Assembly: GCA_910588235.1 (NCBI GenBank)
Contig: CAJUOQ010000025.1
Span: 1-34,944, forward strand
Direction: 5' to 3'
DNA: 34,944 nucleotides
Origin: an uncultured Atopostipes sp.
GTDB taxonomy: Bacteria > Bacillota > Bacilli > Lactobacillales > Carnobacteriaceae_A
Shown here piece after piece: positions 15,855 to 24,769 of this stretch; within the stretch, counting starts at the first letter, position 1, and each line of letters starts with the position of its first letter. Position numbers and translations under genes: made by a program. Below the pieces are notes generated by a model that saw only the letters and a program-made list of their open reading frames with translations, searched no databases and was not told the origin of the DNA.

Positions 15855-16832
15855 CATTTGTTTTGTCGATTGTTTTGTCGCGAGCTTGTTCGGTAATTCT
15901 TTAAGTAATGGGACGGTTTCATGATTAATTAATTTTTGAATCGTTTCAACAGCCTCTTCCCCTAATGCTTGGTAAGGGTAATCAACCGTTGTAATGGTCG
16001 GGGTGACAAAGCTGGTTGAATCATAACCCCCAAAACCCGATAAAGAAAAATCTTCTGGAACTGAATACCCTAATTCACTAGCTGCTTTTAAAAAAGCCAC
16101 TGCAATATTATCCGTCGCGCAAGCTATATAAGACGCTGTCATTTCTGAGAGTAAAGTCAACGCTTTTTTGTAAGCAACCTTTCTTGAGAATTCTGTCTCA
16201 ATGACATTTACCTGAACTTCTTCTCGATCTTTTAAAGTATCTAAAAAGCCGTTTTTCCGCTCGACTCCCACCGCTTGATCATATTCAGGGACTCCAATAT
16301 ATAGAAAATCCTTATGACCCAGTTCCAGCGCATATTCTGCAATCTTTTGTCCCGCTTCATAATCTTGGTGAATAATACTGTGCACAGCCTCCACCTTCTG
16401 CCCGATTGATAAAAAAGGGATCTGCAATTTATTGATTAACTCTCTATGTGCAGATGTAATTTCGCGAGTCAACATAATAATCCCAGCTACTTTTTGTCTT
16501 TGCAGCGTTTGAATATTTTCCAATTCCCGCGCATTTTCTTGGTTCGAATTTGTAATCACCAATTGATATCCTGCTTTTCGTGCAGTTGCATCAATACCTT
16601 CTAATACTTCATTTGTGGAAGCTGAATTTAATCTTGGGATGATAACGCCAATCATGTTCGTCTTTTCAGCTTTTAAACTTTGCGCATATGTATTCGGCGT
16701 GTACCCTGTTTCTTTTATAATTTTCTCAATTTTTTCTCTTGTCTTTTGACTGACGGATCCATTATTTAAATAACGTGAAACTGTACTTTTCGCAACACCC
16801 GCTTTTTTTGCGATATCATTTATCGTCACCAT
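15843..16832 (-). CDS. scrR: LacI-family sucrose operon repressor
   Basis: 329-aa LacI/GalR regulator. The N-terminal helix-turn-helix (1-55) reads TINDIAKKAGVAKSTVSRYL, with the hinge helix containing YTPNTYAQSLK, and the periplasmic-binding-protein-like effector domain follows (about 60-320). Its place beside scrA and scrB and the two CCGG/CCGA-centred palindromes upstream of scrA identify it as ScrR, releasing the operators when fructose or a sugar phosphate accumulates. Start ATG follows AGTAGG at 7 nt, a weak site. It is transcribed alone in the same direction as scrAB. Its own promoter has no copy of the operator that I can see. Confidence 0.88.
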   Translation of the reverse strand: MVTINDIAKKAGVAKSTVSRYLNNGSVSQKTREKIEKIIKETGYTPNTYAQSLKAEKTNMIGVIIPRLNSASTNEVLEGIDATARKAGYQLVITNSNQENARELENIQTLQRQKVAGIIMLTREITSAHRELINKLQIPFLSIGQKVEAVHSIIHQDYEAGQKIAEYALELGHKDFLYIGVPEYDQAVGVERKNGFLDTLKDREEVQVNVIETEFSRKVAYKKALTLLSEMTASYIACATDNIAVAFLKAASELGYSVPEDFSLSGFGGYDSTSFVTPTITTVDYPYQALGEEAVETIQKLINHETVPLLKELPNKLATKQSTKQMKES

Positions 16833-17266
16833 GACAGAGCCTACTTTCTAATCCATACTTCATTCCTTCTGCTTTAGTTTACTTAAGTATCCTCTGAATT
16901 TCAAGAACATTAAAATTCAAGAAATAACTAGATTATAAGTGCGTTATACGTATTTGGATATCCATTTTATAATACGTTAGCATATTATAGTCATACATAT
17001 TTGCTTATAACTGTTATTCAAAAAAGGGGACTTTAAGATGCGAGTTGTAGGTAATATTGGTAGATGGTATTCACTGCCCTAGTTGCTAATTTTCAATATT
17101 AAATCAATAATTTTTTAAAGGATCATTATTTCTTTAATTTCGTTGATACTTTTGAATTTGAATTTATATCTTCACTATTTTTGATGAACTTAATATTGAA
17201 ATTTAACAAATACCATGGCCAAACAGAGGTATGACATAAAAAACTAAAAAGAAAGAGGAGATTAGG
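16833..17266. other. 434-bp intergenic region with palindrome and short ORF
   Basis: AT-rich region between scrR (-) and the DUF5067-like gene (+). TATAAT at 16968-16973 (plus) is a possible -10, preceded by the palindrome TGGATATCCA (16955-16964) flanked by CGTAT (16949-16953) and ATACG (16972-16976). Downstream, AAAGGGGA precedes ATG 17038, which opens a 14-codon ORF (17038-17082, MRVVGNIGRWYSLP). 17083-17250 holds nothing I can name; the ribosome site of the next gene follows. No RNA gene seen. Confidence 0.4.
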
Positions 17267-17881
17267 ATGGCAAAGAAGAAAATCACAGGCGAAGATGGAA
17301 AAGAATATACAATTAAAGAAAAGAAGCCCTTCTATAAAAGATGGTGGTTTATTGCATTAATTGTCATTATCATTCTTGGACTCATTGGTAGTGGTGGCGA
17401 TGAGGAAGATACAGCGCAAGAAGCAGAGGATGCAGAAGCCACTGAACAGGTTGCCGAAGATGAAGAAAGTGAAGAAACCACTGAACCTTCAAATGAGATT
17501 GTCTTAGGCGAGCCAATCGAATTGGGCGATTACACGATCGCCGTCCAAGACTATAGCTTAGGTGCTGATTATGAAGGTAATGACGCTTTAATCATCGAGT
17601 ATGATTGGGCGAATAATTCAGAAGATGCTGTTGCACCATTTATGACTTTTATATTTAAGGGATTCCAAGATAATGTTGAAACTGGAGATGTATTTATGGT
17701 CGAAGGTGTAGACTTAGAAACTGGCCAAAAAGAAGTTAGACCTGAAGGACAAGTCGAAGGAGCACAAACTGTCGTTGGAATAGATGATCTATCTCAACCT
17801 CTAGAATTAGAGTTAACTGAATCATTTTCAATTGATGACAATTCCTACATTACAGAAACTGATTTATCAACAATCGAATAA
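17267..17881 (+). CDS. Membrane-anchored DUF5067-like (DUF4352-type) protein
   Basis: 204-aa probable cell-surface protein. A charged N-terminus (DGKEYTIKEKKPFYKRWW) leads into one membrane segment (about 28-44, FIALIVIIILGLIG). A very acidic linker of Glu, Asp, Ala and Thr (about 48-82) follows, then an Ig-like beta domain (about 85-200) with IELGDYTIAVQDYSL and ALIIEYDWANNSEDAVAPF, matching the DUF5067/DUF4352 type found in many Firmicutes lipoproteins. No lipobox, so it is anchored by the helix. Function unknown. Start ATG follows AGAGGAGATTAGG. Monocistronic; a strong hairpin follows. Confidence 0.75.
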   Translation: MAKKKITGEDGKEYTIKEKKPFYKRWWFIALIVIIILGLIGSGGDEEDTAQEAEDAEATEQVAEDEESEETTEPSNEIVLGEPIELGDYTIAVQDYSLGADYEGNDALIIEYDWANNSEDAVAPFMTFIFKGFQDNVETGDVFMVEGVDLETGQKEVRPEGQVEGAQTVVGIDDLSQPLELELTESFSIDDNSYITETDLSTIE

Positions 17882-17886
17882 TTTAA

Positions 17887-17934
17887 AACAAAGCCTCACA
17901 CGCTACTTTTAAGTAAGCAGTGTGAGGCTTTGTT
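17887..17934. terminator. Bidirectional intrinsic terminator
   Basis: 15-bp perfect stem AACAAAGCCTCACAC/GTGTGAGGCTTTGTT (17887-17901 with 17920-17934), with further pairing in the loop. The T-rich run is better on the minus strand. It separates the converging DUF5067-like and rlmA genes. Confidence 0.9.
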
Positions 17935-17946
17935 AAAGAGAAGAAT

Positions 17947-18801
17947 TTAGATTTTTTGTCCGACTAAAATCCTTAAATCAATGGTCACATGTTTTAATTT
18001 TTGAATTTCTGCTCGTTCTTCTTCCGACGCGTTCCATGTCAATGGTGTCATTTGTAGAAGTTGTTCATTATCAACACCTGTTAATGTATGTACTCGGAGA
18101 AAACTTGCTTTTTCGATTAAATCAAAATTGCTTCCAAATTTTTCAATCGATGCGATTGGCTGATGTGGGACTTGTTCTGGAGGCAACACGATTTCTCGTA
18201 ATTCTTTTAAATAATCTTTCCCCGGAATAATTTTGATCACCCAGGCACCAGGAGCGAGTACTCTTTTTAATTCGCGATAATTTGAAGGGGTTAAGATCGT
18301 CAGTGCCCCGTTTAGCGTCTGGTCTTTTAGAGGAATATTCGCTAAATCTCCTACGACCCATAAGGAACTCGTGTAATGTTTAGCGGCTGTTTGAATGCCT
18401 TCTTTTGCGATATCCAGTCCTATTGCATTTGTTTCTGCAAAATTTTCCTGTAAAAGATCGAGATGCGTCCCCTCGCCTGTTCCTAAATCAATAATAAATT
18501 GTGAAGGAGCTAATAAATTATTTTCCTGCAAAAGAAGATAAAGTTGCTCATGGAGCCCTTTATAAAAGTTTCTTAAATTCATTAAATGATAACGCGCTTC
18601 AAATAACGATTGGCTATAATTTTCTTCTTGATGCTCTGGAAATAAATTAACATATCCTTGCTTCGCCAAATCAAAAGTATGGTAATTTCTACAAACAAGA
18701 TGCTCTTCGATCACTTTCATATCACTTTGGCACAGCGGACATTGTAATTTTTCTTCCCAAGTTCTTAGTTTTTCTTGTCCAAGTTCTTTTTTACTTTTCA
18801 T
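17947..18801 (-). CDS. rlmA: 23S rRNA (guanine-N1)-methyltransferase, RlmA family
   Basis: 284-aa methyltransferase of the RlmA family, which methylates N1 of G745 (Gram-negative) or G748 (Gram-positive, RlmA-II/TlrB) in helix 35 of 23S rRNA. The N-terminal zinc finger shows Cys21, Cys24, Cys37 and His41 (CPLC...CRNYH) followed by the family signature FDLAKQGYVNLF. The Rossmann-type SAM site is FIIDLGTGEGTHLD (about 98-111), and LTILTPSNYRELKRVLAPGAW lies in the catalytic half. By phylum G748 is the likelier target, a position linked to tylosin-class macrolide binding. Start ATG follows AGAGGTGACTAA. It is 33 bp downstream of the GNAT gene and probably cotranscribed. Confidence 0.9.
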   Translation of the reverse strand: MKSKKELGQEKLRTWEEKLQCPLCQSDMKVIEEHLVCRNYHTFDLAKQGYVNLFPEHQEENYSQSLFEARYHLMNLRNFYKGLHEQLYLLLQENNLLAPSQFIIDLGTGEGTHLDLLQENFAETNAIGLDIAKEGIQTAAKHYTSSLWVVGDLANIPLKDQTLNGALTILTPSNYRELKRVLAPGAWVIKIIPGKDYLKELREIVLPPEQVPHQPIASIEKFGSNFDLIEKASFLRVHTLTGVDNEQLLQMTPLTWNASEEERAEIQKLKHVTIDLRILVGQKI

Positions 18802-18834
18802 TTAGTCACCTCTTCCCTCTTTCTTCCTATAGGT

Positions 18835-19287
18835 TCATTTTTCGTTATCAAAGATTTTTTTATAGACCGTTAGTAAGCGATCCAAATGGTCATGCATCTG
18901 ATCAATCGCTTGGTAATCTAATTTTTCATAAAAATTTTTAAGGGGTGTTACTAGGAAAACTTCATCGAAACCAATCTTTTTTAATTCTTCTTCTGCACGA
19001 TGCATTAAATGTTGTGTTAAAAACTGTCCCCGGTAAACTGGAAAAACATAAACAACAGCAATGTAGGGGGTATAAAGGTCAGTGTCTACAATATCTTTTT
19101 TGACTATCGAACAAAAACCAAGAAGGTCTCCTTTGTCTTCAAGGTAAATAACCCCTTCCCAATCTTGAAACTGGTCGGTGAACATTCGATCACTGAGATG
19201 CTTTGCGCCTTGCCAATCGGCCGTTCCAACTTTTTTAGCAACTTCTTCCCACTGGTCGGCACACGGTTGAATAAAATGACTTCGCAT
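18835..19287 (-). CDS. GNAT-family N-acetyltransferase
   Basis: 150-aa GCN5-related acetyltransferase. The core strand and pyrophosphate loop are VVYVFPVYRGQFLTQHLMHRAEEEL (motif A, with YRGQFLTQ as the Q/RxxGxG/A-like loop), followed by FDEVFLVTPLKNFYEKLDYQ, the usual motif B with the FYEKLGY-type signature. Acceptor unknown. Start ATG follows GAGGAGGCCTGATT. A perfect TATAAT (complement of 19307-19312) lies 20-25 bp before the start codon and could be the operon promoter, though with no clear -35. First gene of the pair with rlmA. Confidence 0.85.
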   Translation of the reverse strand: MRSHFIQPCADQWEEVAKKVGTADWQGAKHLSDRMFTDQFQDWEGVIYLEDKGDLLGFCSIVKKDIVDTDLYTPYIAVVYVFPVYRGQFLTQHLMHRAEEELKKIGFDEVFLVTPLKNFYEKLDYQAIDQMHDHLDRLLTVYKKIFDNEK

Positions 19288-19375
19288 AATCAGGCCTCCT
19301 CTATCTATTATAGAAGATTTCTGTTAAATATCCTAGGATCTTTCTATTTCAATTTTAAGAAAACACGATAGGAAA

Positions 19376-19420
19376 CAAAAAAGCTTATAAGTGTACTTCT
19401 GCCATACCCTTACAAGCTTT
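19376..19420 (-). terminator. Intrinsic terminator of the ABC exporter operon
   Basis: 12-bp stem AAAGCTTGTAAG/CTTATAAGCTTT on the minus strand (19409-19420 with 19380-19391, one G-U pair), 17-nt loop and T6 run, 40 bp after the stop codon of the exporter's second gene. Confidence 0.85.
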
Positions 19421-19460
19421 CGTGAAATAGGAATAATATGCTAGTTATTCCTTTTTAAAC

Positions 19461-21212
19461 TTATACTTTAAACTGACTGTTGTATAAATCGGCATAAGTG
19501 CCTTCAATTTCAAGGAGTTCCTCATGTGATCCTTGTTCGACGATTTTTCCATCAGCCATCACTAAAATCATGTCCGCATCAACGATCGTTGATAAACGAT
19601 GCGCAATCACGAAGTTCGTGCGGCCATCCATTAAATTAGCCATTCCCTTTTGAATGAGCTGTTCGGTTCTGGTATCAACGGAGGAGGTCGCTTCGTCTAA
19701 GATTAAAATCTCGGGATCACTCACAAAGGCTCGAGCAATCGTAATTAATTGTCGTTGTCCTTGACTGATATTTGTTCCTTCTTCGTTAATATCCGTGTCA
19801 TAACCATTAGGTAGCGCTGAAATGAAATGGTGGGCTTGTGCTTGTTTAGCAGCCTCTACAATATCTTCATCCGTTGCTTGTTCTTTTCCGTAACGGATAT
19901 TATCTCGAATCGAACCTTGGATTAACCATGGATCCTGTAAAACAACACCAAAGAATTTTCGTAAGTTCTCTCGGCTCATCGTTTGAATATCGACGCCATT
20001 CAAGCGAATTTCACCACTGGTCACGTCATAATAACGTAAAATCAAATTAATTAAGGTCGACTTCCCAGCCCCCGTATGACCGACAATAGCGATGGTATCG
20101 TTACGTTCAACCGTTAGATTTAAATCTTCAATGACGGGTTTCCCTGCTTCATAAGCAAAACTGATAGCATCAAAAACAATCGTTTCGATGGGCGATTCAA
20201 CGACATGCGAGCGGTCTTCAACCTCTTCCGGTGCATCTAAAAATTCAAACACCCGATTGGAAGAAGCAATGGTCTCTTGTAAAGTATTCGCCATTTCAGC
20301 AATCACTTCCAAAGGACGACGAATATTTTGTGCATATTGAATAAAGGCCAACACATCTCCGATTAAGACACGCTGCGCAATGACAAATAAAGAACCAGCA
20401 ATCGCTAGTAACACATACGCTAAGTTACCAATAAAGGTCATAATCGGCAGTAAAACGCCTGACATAAAACTCGCACGCCAAGAAACATCATACAAATCCG
20501 TATTGATTTCCCCGAACTCTTCATTCGACGTCTCAATATAGTTAAAGGCTTTGATTAAATCTGTTCCTGTAAAGTTTTCTTCCACATAACCAACCATTTT
20601 CCCTAAACGTCTTGATTTCTGTGCGAAATAAGAACGTGTATTATTGGTAATAAAACGAACAGCTAAGAAGTTTAAAGGTACGGTAATTAAAAAGACCAGC
20701 GCTAATTCCCATGAAATGAAAAACATCATCACTAAGATTCCGATAACCATCAACAAGCTGTTAAAGATTTGACTGACACTCACTTGAATATTATTTCCAA
20801 TTTTTGCGATATCGTTTGTCGCGCGACTAATTAAATCTCCCGTTGATTGTTGATCAAAATAAGAAAGTGGAATTCTTCTGATCTTTTCCGACACTTCTTC
20901 ACGCAGATCTCGAATTAAAGTTTGTGACAAATATACGAGGCTACGTTCTTTAATAATATCCGATACCGCCAGAACAATATACATCAGAATCAAAATCCCA
21001 ACAATTCGCATGAGATAATCCATATCCAATGCATTTCCTTGTCCAATCGAAACTTGTATGTGGTTTAAAATCGTCCCCAACATCACAGGCGTCAACACTT
21101 GAATAATAGTGACGATTAATGTAAAGAAGATTGAAATAAGTAAGACCATTTTATACTGTCCTAAGTATTTCAATAAACGAATAACCGTTGAGGTATCTTG
21201 ATTTTTATCCAA
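19461..21212 (-). CDS. ABC exporter half-transporter, subunit with catalytic Walker B
   Basis: About 583 aa: six-helix exporter membrane domain (about 20-310) fused to an ATPase domain. Walker A is GHTGAGKST, Walker B ILILDEATSSVD with a normal catalytic Glu, and the switch His is in IAHRLST, but the signature is ISQGQRQL instead of LSGGQ. This pattern matches the consensus partner of heterodimeric multidrug/lipid exporters such as LmrCD, EfrAB/EfrCD, BmrCD and TM287/288. The frame is open to 21266, but I choose TTG 21212: GAGGAGG stands 9 nt before it, inside the end of the upstream gene, giving an 8-bp overlap and translational coupling. Substrate unknown. Confidence 0.9.
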   Translation of the reverse strand: MDKNQDTSTVIRLLKYLGQYKMVLLISIFFTLIVTIIQVLTPVMLGTILNHIQVSIGQGNALDMDYLMRIVGILILMYIVLAVSDIIKERSLVYLSQTLIRDLREEVSEKIRRIPLSYFDQQSTGDLISRATNDIAKIGNNIQVSVSQIFNSLLMVIGILVMMFFISWELALVFLITVPLNFLAVRFITNNTRSYFAQKSRRLGKMVGYVEENFTGTDLIKAFNYIETSNEEFGEINTDLYDVSWRASFMSGVLLPIMTFIGNLAYVLLAIAGSLFVIAQRVLIGDVLAFIQYAQNIRRPLEVIAEMANTLQETIASSNRVFEFLDAPEEVEDRSHVVESPIETIVFDAISFAYEAGKPVIEDLNLTVERNDTIAIVGHTGAGKSTLINLILRYYDVTSGEIRLNGVDIQTMSRENLRKFFGVVLQDPWLIQGSIRDNIRYGKEQATDEDIVEAAKQAQAHHFISALPNGYDTDINEEGTNISQGQRQLITIARAFVSDPEILILDEATSSVDTRTEQLIQKGMANLMDGRTNFVIAHRLSTIVDADMILVMADGKIVEQGSHEELLEIEGTYADLYNSQFKV

Positions 21213-22926
21213 TGTCTGTTTCCTCCTCTTCTGCTTGCGAAAACGCAATTTCTTGATAGAGCTCATTTGTGGCCATTAAGTCATCATGGCTCCCGTAGCC
21301 AGCAACTTTTCCTTCATCCAAGAGCAGAATTTTATCTGCTTGACGAATCGTTGCCACTCGTTGTGCGACGACAATCGTGATAGCTTTTCCTAGTACATCT
21401 GTTAAATTTTGACGAATTTCATAATCTGTTCGATAATCCAGTGCAGAAAAAGAATCATCAAAGACATAAACCGCTGCCTTACGAGCGAGTGCACGCGTTA
21501 ATGCTAGACGTTGACGCTGTCCACCCGAAAAGTTTTGCCCCCCGCGAGCAATCTTATCTTCTAATGGCGTTTGCTGATCTAAAAACGTCTGTGATTGAGT
21601 TCTCGCTAGATCATCGATGATTTTTTCATCGGAGACATCCGGATTGCTGTAATGCATATTTCCTCGGACAGTCTCCGTAAAGAAGAAATTTTGCTGAGGA
21701 ACGTAAGAAATTTCAGCTCGCACATTTTCCGGATCCAATTCTTTAATCGATTGGCCATTCATTAATAACTGCCCAGCTGTTGGATCATAAAATTGCAACA
21801 GTAGTTTAAGCAACGTTGACTTTCCCGCACCCGTTCCGCCGATAATCCCGAGCATTTCTCCGGATTCAACTTTAAAGTTAATCGTATCTAAAGCAGGTGC
21901 ATTAGCTCCTGGGTAGGTAAATGAAAGATCCTTTGCTTCCACTGTATGCAGTGGTTCTGAAAGTGTTTGTTCGCCACCCACTTTCCGTGAAGGATAATCA
22001 AGTACTTCATTTACTCGGGAAATAGAAGCAGAACTTTGAGGGAAAATAGTCAGTAAATTCGCAAACATCGTCATTCCATTCAGCATTTGAGTTGTGTATT
22101 GAACAAAGGCCATTAAGGCCCCGATCCCTAAACTTCCCTCTTGAATAAAACGGGCACCGACAAATACCGAGAGAACAATCGCAATCCCGACAATCGATGC
22201 GAGTAAAGGTCGACTGGTTCGCAACACATTATTAATATTCAATGCTAAACCGTAATACTCATCATTGGTTTCATTAAACGTTTCTTCTTCCAAATCATCC
22301 CGATTAAAAGCACGGATAACTTCCAATCCCGTCAATCGCTGTCGAAAGAGCAGATTGATACGATCCAAAGTCGCTTGCAATTTTGGAAAGTAAGGAAATA
22401 CCTTACGAATAATAAAATAAATAATAACAAAAATAAGAGGTAATGAGGCCAAGACAATCAAGGTCAAACGCGCATGCGCATTAAAGGCCATAATGAGTCC
22501 ACCAAAAAAGCTAAGTGGTGCTCGTAATAAAGGGCGTTGCGCCATTAAAAGAAATTGTTCGACCATATCAACATCATTCGTTGTACGCGTAATTAAAGAT
22601 GAAATACCAAATTGTTCGGTTTCATCGAAAGTCAGCGCGTTGACTTTTCTAAAAATACGTTGTCTTAAATCATGAGAAAAACCCATCGCATTTTTGGCTG
22701 AAAAATAAGAAGCCGCTGATCGTACTGCCATGGTCACCAAAGTGACCAGTACCATCACCAAACCAACTTTTAACACAAAATCGATTGAACCAGTCGCTAC
22801 TCCCTGATCCACAATAATTGAAAGTAAATAAGGAAGGAACAATTCTCCAATCGCATTCCCTGCCGTTAAAAGGAAGACAAGGAGTAACCCCTTTTTATAT
22901 TTCTTTAAATCGTTAAACACACTCAT
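21205..22926 (-). CDS. ABC exporter half-transporter, subunit with degenerate ATP site
   Basis: 573 aa: exporter membrane domain (about 10-300) plus ATPase domain. Walker A is GGTGAGKST and the signature FSGGQRQR is canonical, but Walker B is VYVFDDSFSALD, with Asp in place of the catalytic Glu, and the switch His is Gln (VVAQRVATI). Together with the altered signature of the partner this gives one degenerate and one active ATP site, the mark of heterodimeric exporters. Start ATG lies 12 nt after AAAGGAG. First gene of the operon. Its 300-bp leader has three perfect palindromes, and the last residues form the ribosome site of the partner gene. Confidence 0.9.
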   Translation of the reverse strand: MSVFNDLKKYKKGLLLVFLLTAGNAIGELFLPYLLSIIVDQGVATGSIDFVLKVGLVMVLVTLVTMAVRSAASYFSAKNAMGFSHDLRQRIFRKVNALTFDETEQFGISSLITRTTNDVDMVEQFLLMAQRPLLRAPLSFFGGLIMAFNAHARLTLIVLASLPLIFVIIYFIIRKVFPYFPKLQATLDRINLLFRQRLTGLEVIRAFNRDDLEEETFNETNDEYYGLALNINNVLRTSRPLLASIVGIAIVLSVFVGARFIQEGSLGIGALMAFVQYTTQMLNGMTMFANLLTIFPQSSASISRVNEVLDYPSRKVGGEQTLSEPLHTVEAKDLSFTYPGANAPALDTINFKVESGEMLGIIGGTGAGKSTLLKLLLQFYDPTAGQLLMNGQSIKELDPENVRAEISYVPQQNFFFTETVRGNMHYSNPDVSDEKIIDDLARTQSQTFLDQQTPLEDKIARGGQNFSGGQRQRLALTRALARKAAVYVFDDSFSALDYRTDYEIRQNLTDVLGKAITIVVAQRVATIRQADKILLLDEGKVAGYGSHDDLMATNELYQEIAFSQAEEEETDIG

Positions 22927-22996
22927 TCCAGTAATGAGCTCCTTTCTTTTATAGCTAACACTTATACTATAGGATATTTGTCGTTAAAAAAAGTAT

Positions 22997-23063
22997 CTTA
23001 CTTAGTAAGAAGATCTCCTGATGATATAAACAATATCATCAGAAGCACACAGACTACTAGTCT
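22997..23063. repeat. Three evenly spaced perfect palindromes upstream of the ABC exporter operon
   Basis: CTTACTTAGTAAG (22997-23009, 6+1+6), CTGATGATAT/ATATCATCAG (23018-23027 with 23033-23042, 5-nt spacer) and AGACTACTAGTCT (23051-23063, 6+1+6). The centres fall at 23003, 23030 and 23057, exactly 27 bp apart. They occupy most of the leader between a TATAAG-type -10 candidate (complement near 22965) and the next gene's terminator. The rest of the 307-bp gap 22927-23233 is AT-rich and holds only that terminator. Confidence 0.6.
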
Positions 23064-23151
23064 ATCATAAATTTTATAGTTTACTGACTTTTAAAATTTC
23101 GGAGAAATATTTAGATAACAGGGGATCTACTGAAATGAAGGTCTTTCTTTC

Positions 23152-23206
23152 AAAAATAAAAAAAGCGCACCAGTCACAATAGTTTTAACTATTACAATCG
23201 ATGCGC
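23152..23206 (-). terminator. Intrinsic terminator of the yfcC-pepV operon
   Basis: Long minus-strand hairpin from GCGCA (complement 23202-23206) to TGCGC (complement 23165-23169), with an inner AATAGTT/AACTATT stem joined by several G-U pairs, and a T7 run followed by more T. It begins 28 bp after the stop codon of the transporter. Confidence 0.75.
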
Positions 23207-23233
23207 CGTAAATAGAGTTTTAAATTTTTTCCT

Positions 23234-24769
23234 TTACTGAACTAATCCTAAATAAGGAGCCAGACCCACAATAATTGCTGCGGTAGCTAGTAAAGTAACC
23301 ATAATGGGTACCATAAATTTCAAGTAGCGGTCATAAGGTAAACTGACCAGTTCAATCGATCCCATCAGCGTTGCTGTTGGATAGATCGAAGTTACAAAGT
23401 TAACCCCTGCTGTAAAGGCACTGATCAGAATAATTTGACCCCCTGCACTGCCTAGCGCACTGTTAATAAAGAGTGCGGAGGCTACTGCCCCTAAAATCGG
23501 CATCGTAATACCGGCCACACCACTCGTCGACTGTAAAAAGATACCAATCAAAACATAAGCACCCATCGCTAGCACCCCGAAGATCCAAATCGGTACATTC
23601 GCTAAAGCCGTTGAGATCCAATAAATAAAAGTAATCGACATGCCTGCTGAGGCATCACCCATAATAATCGCAATTCCTCGAGAAATAGCTAGGATAAGCA
23701 CAACACCTAATAAGTCTTTCACACCATCCGTAAACACATCAATAAACTCTGTTTCTTTCATTTTATTAATAAAGAATAAAAGCAGCGAGCCAGCAAAGAA
23801 TAGAAAAGCAAATTCATCGAAATACCAACTACCAAACGGTGAAATATGAGCCGCACCTAAAAGAGTTCCAAGCAAAGGAATTCTCGCTAAGGCATTCATC
23901 GGCGCATTAACAATATTGGCGGCTCTTTGGCCCAGTAACTCTTCCCAAGGAATAAAACCTACGATCATTAAGACAATGATCATAAGAAAGACAGTGACCG
24001 AAGCCTTTCGCCGCGTCGTAAATGTAGGGAGCGAGCCTTCTTCCTCTACCAGCGTCTCAATCTCTTCCACGTCATGAACGACCGATTTCGTAGGGTCCTT
24101 TTTCACTTTGTTCGCATAATTGATTAAATAAGCTGTACCGATAATATAGAGGACGACAAAGATCACGAATCGTAAAACGATCCCAGAACCAATAGATAAT
24201 TCAGGATTCCCAATCGCCGATACCGCAGCACCAGTAGAAAATGGATTCACTAAACTCGACATGTTCCCGATACTTGCGCCAATAAATAAAACGCCCAAAC
24301 CGACAATAATATCATAGCCAGCTAAAACAAACGTGGGCACAATCACGACTACAAAAGCAACGATTTCTTCCCAGAAACCGAAAGAGGTGCCTAATACCGC
24401 AAAGGCAAAGGTCATAATCGCAATTAAAAGACTCCCTTTAAATTTACCTAAAATCGCTCCGATTCCAGCATCTAAAGCACCGGTATAATTCAGTACCGAT
24501 AGAAATCCACCCGCCATGAGGATTCCAATCCCTACATCCGCACCCGATTGAAATCCTTGGATCGGTGCCATCACTACATCCCATAAACCAAAGGGTTGCA
24601 GTCCTTGTCCCTGCAGAATACCCCCTTCATCCGAAAAGATTGCATCAAAAACAATTTCTCCAGTTTCAGGATTGACCACTGATTGCGGGACAAAATAAGA
24701 TAAAACAGCCGTCAGAATCAAAGCAATGGTAACGATCGTATAGGCTGTTGGCATTTTAAATTTCTTCAT
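23234..24769 (-). CDS. YfcC family transporter (DcuC/arginine-ornithine antiporter-like)
   Basis: 511-aa membrane protein with about eleven to thirteen segments, of the YfcC/DcuC superfamily. The opening MPTAYTIVTIALILTAVLSYFVP and the segments NPFSTGAAVSAIG and LQSTSGVAGITMPILG are characteristic. Family members are annotated as C4-dicarboxylate or basic amino acid carriers; the true substrate is rarely known. The start ATG overlaps the pepV stop by one base (TAATG), and the ribosome site GGAGG lies in the last pepV codons. Pairing with a dipeptidase suggests uptake or exchange of peptides or amino acids released by PepV. Confidence 0.85.
   Translation of the reverse strand: MKKFKMPTAYTIVTIALILTAVLSYFVPQSVVNPETGEIVFDAIFSDEGGILQGQGLQPFGLWDVVMAPIQGFQSGADVGIGILMAGGFLSVLNYTGALDAGIGAILGKFKGSLLIAIMTFAFAVLGTSFGFWEEIVAFVVVIVPTFVLAGYDIIVGLGVLFIGASIGNMSSLVNPFSTGAAVSAIGNPELSIGSGIVLRFVIFVVLYIIGTAYLINYANKVKKDPTKSVVHDVEEIETLVEEEGSLPTFTTRRKASVTVFLMIIVLMIVGFIPWEELLGQRAANIVNAPMNALARIPLLGTLLGAAHISPFGSWYFDEFAFLFFAGSLLLFFINKMKETEFIDVFTDGVKDLLGVVLILAISRGIAIIMGDASAGMSITFIYWISTALANVPIWIFGVLAMGAYVLIGIFLQSTSGVAGITMPILGAVASALFINSALGSAGGQIILISAFTAGVNFVTSIYPTATLMGSIELVSLPYDRYLKFMVPIMVTLLATAAIIVGLAPYLGLVQ

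Noticed and set aside
21213..21266. Longer start of the second exporter subunit (ATG 21266)
   Set aside because: Would overlap the previous gene by 62 bp without a ribosome site; TTG 21212 has GAGGAGG at 9 nt.
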